Positions 4,477-9,303 of a DNA stretch of 9,303 bases are shown here, one piece after another. Position 1 is the stretch's first letter, and each line of letters begins with the position of its first letter. The position numbers and the translations under genes are program-made. Origin of the DNA: an uncultured Alphaproteobacteria bacterium. GTDB lineage: Bacteria > Pseudomonadota > Alphaproteobacteria > Micropepsales > Micropepsaceae. The DNA is taken from assembly GCA_903922545.1 (NCBI GenBank), contig CAIXUE010000302.1, forward strand, positions 1-9,303. Reading direction: 5' to 3'. The notes under the pieces are model-generated. The model had not been told where the DNA came from. It made no database searches and saw only the letters and a list, made by a program, of their open reading frames with translations.

Positions 4477-6480
4477 ATGACTCCGCCCTCGTTATACGAA
4501 CAGGCCGTGTCGCTGATTCAGGCGGGCAAGGCCCCGGAAGCGGACCGCCTTTGCCGCCAGCTTCTGGCCGGCACCCCTGACGATTTTGACGCCAACCAGC
4601 TTCTGGGCGTGATCCGCTTCCAGGCAGGCGATGTCGCAGCCGCGCTGCAATATTTCGACCGTGCCGCTGCGATCCAACCGGGCCTGGCCATTTTCAGCAA
4701 TCGCGGCGCGGCGTTGCAGATTTTGGGCCGCACCGAAGAGGCCTTGGTCAGCTATGACCAGGCGTTGGCTTTGGGGCCAGACAATCCCGTTCTGATCTAC
4801 AATCGCGGCGCGGCGCTGCAGCATCTGGGCCGGACCGAAGAGGCGTTGGCGAGCTATCAAAAAGCGCTGCAGCTGGACCCCAATTATGCCGCCGCCCTCA
4901 ACAATGCAGGCAATGCCTTGCGCAGCCTGCATCGCTATCCCGAGGCGCTGGCAAGCTACAACCGGGCTATCGCACTACAGCCGCACAATGCCGAGGCGCT
5001 TTACAATCGCGGCGATCTGCAATGGTCGGTGAACAAGAATTACCGCGCGGCCATCACCGATCTGGAACGGACGCTGGCGATCAATCCGGAATATGATTAT
5101 GCGCCGGGGCAATTGCTGTATTTGCGCATGCATGGCGGCGACTGGCGCGATTTTTCAGCGCAGCGCGCCCGCATCAATCAGGGTGTGCGGGCGGGCAAGC
5201 GCATGGTGCAGCCTTTCCATTATCAGGCCCTGTCGGATTCGCCGGCCGACCTTCAGGCCTGTGCTGTTATTTTCACCAACCATCATTTCCCGCCGGCTGA
5301 GCCGCTGGTCCGGGCGCGGGCTCCGGCGCGCAAAAAGATCCGCCTGGGTTATGCCGCGGGAGAGTTTCGCGAACACGCCACGTCCTGGCTGATGGCTGAG
5401 CTTTTTGAGACGCATGACCGGGATGCGTTCGAGTTGGTGGCGTTTGACAATGGCTGGGACGATGGCAGCCCGATGCGCGCGCGCCTCTCAACGGCGTTCG
5501 AAAAAATCATCGATGTTTCGCGGCTTTCCAACCGGCAGGCCGCCGAGGCCGTCGCAGCCGAGGATATCGATATCCTTATCAACCTGAACGGTTATGTCGG
5601 ACTGCACCGCACCGGCGTTTTCGCGCATCGTCCCGCGCGGGTGCAGGTCAATTATCTGGGCTCGCCCGCCACTATGGGCGCGCCCTATATGGATTACTTC
5701 ATCGCCGACCGGGTCTTGATCCCGCAAAGTGACGAAAAATTCTATACCGAGAAAGTGGTCATTCTTCCTGACAGCTATCAGGTGAATGACACAAAACGCG
5801 CGCCTGCGGGGCCTGTGCCGTCGCGCGCCACATGTGGCTTGCCGCAAAACGCTTTTGTATTTTGCAGTTTCAACAGCAGCTACAAGCTGACGCCGGATGT
5901 TTTCGCGGTCTGGATGAATCTTCTCAAAAGCACGCCAGACAGTGTGTTGTGGCTGCTGGAAAACAATCCCGATTTCGCCGCCAATCTGCGCCGTGCTGCG
6001 ACCCAGGCCGGCGTTGCGGCGGAGCGGCTGATTTTCGCGCCGGTTGAACCATTGCCCCAACATCTGGCGCGCATGCAGCAGGCGGATCTGTTCCTGGATC
6101 TTTTGCCTTGCGGCGGCCACACCACCGCCAGTGACGCGCTGTGGGCCGGGGTGCCGCTTCTGACCTGTTATGGCCATACCTTTGGCGGCCGGGTGGCGGC
6201 CAGCCTGCTGACCGCCATGGGCACGCCGGAACTGATCGCGGAAAATCTGGCGGTCTATCAGGCTCTGGCATTGGAATTGGCCGGGAATCCGGCGCGGCTG
6301 AAGGCGCTGCGCCAAAAACTGGCGCATAACCGGTCCGCCATGCCCCTGTTCGATACCGGGCGGTTTCGCCGCCATATCGAGGCGGCCTATGCCACCATGT
6401 GGGAGATCTTCCAGCGCGGCGAGGCGCCACGCGGCTTTAGCGTCCCGCCCATGGACAAAATCCCCCCCTTTCCAGCATAA
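4477..6480 (+). CDS. TPR-containing GT41 family glycosyltransferase (O-GlcNAc transferase / SPINDLY-like)
   Basis: A 667-residue protein with an N-terminal array of about six tetratricopeptide repeats (residues 5-205) and a C-terminal GT41 catalytic domain (about 287-645). Relatives transfer a sugar from a nucleotide donor to Ser/Thr, or in some branches Asn, of proteins, and the TPRs usually bind the acceptor. Catalytic-domain landmarks: IRLGYAAGEFREHATSWLM (288-306), with the conserved His300; YLGSPATMGAPYMDYFIADR (393-412); LPDSYQVND (430-438); FCSFNSSYKLTPDVF (462-476), whose Lys470 matches the UDP-contacting Lys of human OGT; and DLLPCGGHTTASDALWAGVP (541-560), followed by TCYGHTFGGRVAASLL. 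The protein has no signal peptide, so it is cytoplasmic. ATG 4477 starts directly before the first TPR but lacks a ribosome binding site. The sugar and protein target are unknown, and no flagellin, adhesin or nucleotide-sugar gene is nearby. The dehydrogenase gene follows after 29 bases. Confidence 0.93.
   Translation: MTPPSLYEQAVSLIQAGKAPEADRLCRQLLAGTPDDFDANQLLGVIRFQAGDVAAALQYFDRAAAIQPGLAIFSNRGAALQILGRTEEALVSYDQALALGPDNPVLIYNRGAALQHLGRTEEALASYQKALQLDPNYAAALNNAGNALRSLHRYPEALASYNRAIALQPHNAEALYNRGDLQWSVNKNYRAAITDLERTLAINPEYDYAPGQLLYLRMHGGDWRDFSAQRARINQGVRAGKRMVQPFHYQALSDSPADLQACAVIFTNHHFPPAEPLVRARAPARKKIRLGYAAGEFREHATSWLMAELFETHDRDAFELVAFDNGWDDGSPMRARLSTAFEKIIDVSRLSNRQAAEAVAAEDIDILINLNGYVGLHRTGVFAHRPARVQVNYLGSPATMGAPYMDYFIADRVLIPQSDEKFYTEKVVILPDSYQVNDTKRAPAGPVPSRATCGLPQNAFVFCSFNSSYKLTPDVFAVWMNLLKSTPDSVLWLLENNPDFAANLRRAATQAGVAAERLIFAPVEPLPQHLARMQQADLFLDLLPCGGHTTASDALWAGVPLLTCYGHTFGGRVAASLLTAMGTPELIAENLAVYQALALELAGNPARLKALRQKLAHNRSAMPLFDTGRFRRHIEAAYATMWEIFQRGEAPRGFSVPPMDKIPPFPA
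4699..4860 (+). repeat. Recently duplicated TPR unit within the GT41 gene
   Basis: Bases 4699-4758 and 4801-4860 match at 50 of 60 positions by hand comparison, including an identical first 15 bases. They are offset by 102 bases, exactly one 34-residue TPR. Most differences are at third codon positions. This is a within-gene repeat that encodes adjacent TPRs, both containing NRGAALQ..GRTEEAL.SY. Confidence 0.8.
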
Positions 6481-6509
6481 ACGGCGAAAATTCGGGAAAC
6501 GGAACGATC

Positions 6510-7679
6510 ATGAGTGCCTCCAGCAAAGTTGCTTCCCCGCGGGCCGTCAACATCGCCGATCTGCGCAAGATGGCGCGGGCGCGCCTGCCCAATGCGGTGT
6601 TCGATTACCTGGATGGCGGGGCGGAAGACGAAATCACCCTGCGCGAGAATGAGCGGGTGTTTCAGGATTACCTGTTCCGGCCGCGCTTTGCGGTGGAAGT
6701 GCCCAAACCGGATTTGTCGGCCACCATTCTGGGCCAGAAGCTGGCGATGCCGATCATCGTGTCGCCCATCGGCTATTCCAAACTGATGCATTCCGAAGGC
6801 GAGCGCGGCGCCGCCCGGGCCGCCAGCAAGTTTGGCCTGGCTTATGCCCAATCCACCATCTCCGGCTATTCGGTGGAAGAAATTTCCAAGAACAGCACAT
6901 GCCCGCTGTTCTTCCAGGTCTATCTTTTGGGCGGCCGCGCGCCGGGCGAACTGTCGATCGATCGCGCCGCCAAGGCCGGTTACAAGGGCCTGTTCCTCAC
7001 CATCGATACGCCGGTGGCCGGCATGCGCGAGCGCGATCCGCGCAACGGCATGAAGCAGCTGATGGGCTCCAATCCCTTCGCCATGCTGCCTTATCTGCCC
7101 AACATCATCGCCCATCCCAGCTGGCTGGTGGATTATCTGATCGGCGGCGGCATGAAGCGGCTGCCCAATGTAAGGATGCCGGATGGCACGCACTTCGCGC
7201 TGACAGATGTGGCCAAGGCGTTGGAAACTTCGGTGGTGACCTGGGACGATCTGAAATGGATTCGCGCGCAATGGAAAGGTTCGATCACCATCAAAGGTCT
7301 TTTGACCGCTGAAGACGCGCTGAAGGCGCGCGATCTGGGATGTGACGGCGTGGTGGTTTCCAACCATGGCGGGCGGCAGCTTGACCAGGTGGCCAGCGGG
7401 CTTGGCGCGCTGCCTGAAGTGGTGGCCGCCGTTGGCAAGGATATGGATGTGCTGATGGACGGCGGCATTCGCCGCGGCAGCGACATCGTCAAGGCGATGG
7501 CGCTTGGCGCCAAGGGTGTGCTGGTCGGGCGCGGCTATGCTTACGGCATGGCGGCGGCGGGGCAGGCGGGGATTGAGCGGGCGCTGGAGATTTTCCGCAC
7601 CGATTTGATCCGCACCATGAAGCTTCTGGGCTGCAATGCTGTGACGCAGCTCGACGCGTCTTATATCCAGAAGCACTAG
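6510..7679 (+). CDS. FMN-dependent alpha-hydroxy acid dehydrogenase (lactate/glycolate/mandelate family)
   Basis: A 389-residue TIM-barrel flavoenzyme that oxidises an L-2-hydroxy acid to the 2-oxo acid. The full catalytic set can be aligned to spinach glycolate oxidase: Tyr33 in FDYLDGGAEDE, Tyr138 in FFQVYL, Asp166 in LTIDTP, Arg173, Lys262 in ITIKG, and His286 and Arg289 in SNHGGRQLD. The phosphate-binding part DGGIRRGSDIVKAMALGAKGVLVGR (317-341) is also intact. Gly88 replaces the Ala found near the flavin in oxidases, as in mandelate dehydrogenase, which suggests electron transfer to a respiratory acceptor rather than to O2. Ile117 stands where glycolate oxidase has Trp108, pointing away from a strict glycolate enzyme. 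The hydrophobic 185-220 segment could contact the membrane. The start ATG 6510 has GGAA at 6501-6504. The physiological substrate is uncertain. It is probably transcribed with the GT41 gene, with no obvious functional link. Confidence 0.94.
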   Translation: MSASSKVASPRAVNIADLRKMARARLPNAVFDYLDGGAEDEITLRENERVFQDYLFRPRFAVEVPKPDLSATILGQKLAMPIIVSPIGYSKLMHSEGERGAARAASKFGLAYAQSTISGYSVEEISKNSTCPLFFQVYLLGGRAPGELSIDRAAKAGYKGLFLTIDTPVAGMRERDPRNGMKQLMGSNPFAMLPYLPNIIAHPSWLVDYLIGGGMKRLPNVRMPDGTHFALTDVAKALETSVVTWDDLKWIRAQWKGSITIKGLLTAEDALKARDLGCDGVVVSNHGGRQLDQVASGLGALPEVVAAVGKDMDVLMDGGIRRGSDIVKAMALGAKGVLVGRGYAYGMAAAGQAGIERALEIFRTDLIRTMKLLGCNAVTQLDASYIQKH

Positions 7680-8686
7680 GAACGGATCGCCGCCACCAAA
7701 GCCGCCACATGATCGGGCGGGGTGGGCTGCATCACGCCATGGCCCAGATTGAAGATGAAGGGCTTGCCCGCCATCGCGGTGACCAGATGTTTGGCCTGCC
7801 GGGCCATCGGCTCGCCGCCCTGCAGCAGCAGAATGGGATCAAGATTGCCCTGGCGGGCGATGCGCGGCGGCAACGTCAACGCCGCCATGTCGGTCATCTG
7901 ATCGATGCCCACGCCATCCACGCCGGTCGCCTCGGCATAATGGGCGATCCAGCTGCCCGCGCCACGGGGAAAGCCGATGATGGGAATGGCCGGGTGCTTG
8001 GCTTTCACCGCCTTGACGATGCGGGCGGTCGGTTCCAGCACCGCTGTCTGGAAAAGTCCGGCGGGAACGGTGCCGGCCCAGCTTTCAAACAATTGCAGCG
8101 CTTCGGCGCCGGCATCGGCCTGTGCGATCAGATATTGGCTGGTGGCTTCCACCAGAATATCCATCAGGCGTGAAAAATGCTGCGGATTGGTCCAGGCCAG
8201 GGTGCGGATGGTTTCGTGATCGGTGCCGCCTTGGCCTTCAATCATGTAAGTGGCGACAGTCCAGGGCGAGCCGGCAAACCCGATCAGGGCGGCGCGTTCC
8301 GGCAGGCCGGCACGGACGTGTTTGATGGTTTGCATCACCGGCGCCAATGTTTCAGGGCGATAGGCAAGCGCGGCAAGGGCGGCGATGTCGCGCACCGGCT
8401 CCAGGCGCGGGCCTTCGCCTTCCACGAACCAGACTTTCTGTCCCAGCGCATGGGGGATCAGCAGAATGTCGGCGAAGAGGATGGCGGCGTCCAGGTCAAA
8501 GCGCGTCACCGGCTGCAACGTCACTTCGGCGGCGACGTCGGGCGTGAGACAAAATTGGATGAAATTGCCCGCTTTGGCGCGCAGGGCGCGATATTCGGGC
8601 AGGTAGCGGCCGGCCTGGCGCATCAGCCAGAGCGGCGGAACGGCGGCGGGTTCGCCCTTCAAAACCGAGAGAAGCTTTTTCACCAT
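7676..8686 (-). CDS. hemE: Uroporphyrinogen decarboxylase
   Basis: A 336-residue cytoplasmic enzyme that removes four carboxyl groups from the acetate side chains of uroporphyrinogen III to give coproporphyrinogen III, in haem biosynthesis. Family landmarks: PLWLMRQAGRYLPEYR (18-33), with the substrate-binding Arg23 and Arg27; FADILLIPHALG (71-82), with the essential Asp73; GFAGSPWTVATYMIEG (136-151), with Tyr147; FPRGAG (239-244); and FNLGHGVMQPTPPDHVAALV (312-331), with His316. The length is normal and no key residue is missing. The start ATG (8684-8686) overlaps the end of hemC by 7 bases, and a GGAA lies 8 bases upstream, so translational coupling is likely. Its TAG stop shares a CTAG palindrome with the stop of the convergent flavoenzyme gene. 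Confidence 0.98.
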   Translation of the reverse strand: MVKKLLSVLKGEPAAVPPLWLMRQAGRYLPEYRALRAKAGNFIQFCLTPDVAAEVTLQPVTRFDLDAAILFADILLIPHALGQKVWFVEGEGPRLEPVRDIAALAALAYRPETLAPVMQTIKHVRAGLPERAALIGFAGSPWTVATYMIEGQGGTDHETIRTLAWTNPQHFSRLMDILVEATSQYLIAQADAGAEALQLFESWAGTVPAGLFQTAVLEPTARIVKAVKAKHPAIPIIGFPRGAGSWIAHYAEATGVDGVGIDQMTDMAALTLPPRIARQGNLDPILLLQGGEPMARQAKHLVTAMAGKPFIFNLGHGVMQPTPPDHVAALVAAIRS

Positions 8687-9303
8687 CCGCGTTGTTCCAG
8701 ACTTTGAATGAAATTTTCCCCGGCCTCGGCGCGAATGGCGGCTCCCAGTTTACGGCCCAGGGCCTCGGCATCGGCGGCATCGGTGAGCGGGATGCTGTCT
8801 TCGCGGCGCCAATGTTGTTTGCCATCCGGCGATAACACTTCGCCCATGAAGTTGAGCTTGCCACCTTCGATCCGGGCCAGCGCGCCGATGGGCGTGCGGC
8901 AAGAGCCGTCCAGCGCCGTGAGGAAGCCGCGTTCGGCAGCGGCGCGCACCTCAAATTCCGTGACGGAGATATTGGCCAGCAGAGCACGGGCGTTCGCATC
9001 GTTCTGGCGGCAGGTGATGGCCAGCGCGCCCTGGCAGGGAGCAGGCAACATATGGCCAGCATCGATCAGGGCGGTGACGTGCTGCGTCAGGTCCAGACGG
9101 GTGAGACCGGCCAAGGCCAGGAAAGTCGCGTCAATCACGCCTTCTTCCAGTTTCTTGAGCCGTGTCTGCACGCTGCCGCGCAGGGTGACGATGTTCAGGT
9201 CGGGCCGCAAATGCAGCGCCTGGGCCTGGCGACGCAGGCTGGCGGTGCCAACCGTGGCGCCTTGCGGCAGATCAATGAGCGTCTTGGCCTTGTGGGAGAT
9301 GAA
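8680..9303 (-). CDS. hemC: Hydroxymethylbilane synthase (porphobilinogen deaminase), 5' end outside the window
   Basis: The frame is open from the right edge and ends at TGA 8680-8682, giving 207 residues. By alignment of landmarks, the fragment begins near residue 108 of E. coli HemC, so about a third of the protein is missing. The enzyme joins four porphobilinogens into hydroxymethylbilane. Arg24 and Arg25 in GTASLRRQ, Arg42 in TLRGSVQTR and Arg48 correspond to E. coli Arg131, 132, 149 and 155, which bind substrate or cofactor. Cys135 in LDGSCRTPIGA (codon 8899-8901) corresponds to Cys242, which carries the dipyrromethane cofactor. The C-terminal domain is complete. The TTG at 9210 is only an internal codon; the matching HemC sequence continues without a break to the window edge. 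It is co-transcribed with hemE, which it overlaps by 7 bases. Confidence 0.97.
   Translation of the reverse strand, partial: FISHKAKTLIDLPQGATVGTASLRRQAQALHLRPDLNIVTLRGSVQTRLKKLEEGVIDATFLALAGLTRLDLTQHVTALIDAGHMLPAPCQGALAITCRQNDANARALLANISVTEFEVRAAAERGFLTALDGSCRTPIGALARIEGGKLNFMGEVLSPDGKQHWRREDSIPLTDAADAEALGRKLGAAIRAEAGENFIQSLEQRGW

Noticed and set aside
5488..6375. 295-codon open frame on the minus strand, inside the GT41 gene
   Set aside because: It is fully antisense to conserved catalytic motifs, with no recognisable domain or start signal.
6387..7676. 429-codon open frame on the minus strand, opposite the flavoenzyme gene
   Set aside because: It is antisense to an intact, well-recognised enzyme. 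Its translation is rich in His, Gln and Arg with no recognisable domain, as expected from the complement of a GC-rich gene.
1..9303. Defence system, mobile element, CRISPR array, tRNA or phage genes
   Set aside because: No transposase, integrase, terminal inverted repeats, regularly spaced repeats, tRNA-like cloverleaf or nuclease/ATPase pair was seen on either strand. The confidently assigned genes are metabolic, transport or modification enzymes.

Overview
The window looks like ordinary chromosomal DNA from a GC-rich alphaproteobacterium. This rests on base composition, on the style of the HemC, HemE and NupC-family proteins, and on short gaps or overlaps between genes; the genus cannot be named. 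I see no tRNA, rRNA, insertion sequence, CRISPR array or phage gene, and no convincing undescribed multi-gene system. The most interesting material is at single-gene scale.

Layout. (1) 1-92: the last 29 codons of an unrecognised plus-strand gene. (2) 93-1843, minus strand: an acyltransferase-3 family membrane protein followed by a GNAT N-acetyltransferase, probably one transcription unit. (3) A 74-base divergent intergenic region. (4) 1918-4379, plus strand: a concentrative nucleoside transporter (CNT family), a predicted lipoprotein alpha/beta hydrolase 13 bases later, and a 62-residue hydrophilic protein of unknown function. A strong GAAA-loop terminator (4411-4449) closes this unit. (5) 4477-7679, plus strand: a TPR protein with a GT41 (O-GlcNAc-transferase/SPINDLY-like) catalytic domain, whose promoter seems to begin inside the terminator and may give a leaderless message; then an FMN-dependent alpha-hydroxy acid dehydrogenase 29 bases downstream. 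(6) 7676-9303, minus strand: hemE (complete) preceded by hemC (5' end outside the window), overlapping by 7 bases. This is a haem/tetrapyrrole biosynthesis operon.

How they work together. HemC polymerises porphobilinogen to hydroxymethylbilane, and HemE decarboxylates uroporphyrinogen III to coproporphyrinogen III; the intervening HemD step is not in the window. The nucleoside transporter and the lipoprotein hydrolase are probably co-transcribed and could form a scavenging unit, although the hydrolase substrate is unknown. The TPR-GT41 protein probably glycosylates a protein, but no target such as flagellin or an adhesin is nearby. Strand switches are very tight: two convergent pairs end either with abutting stop codons (90-95) or on one shared CTAG palindrome (7676-7679).
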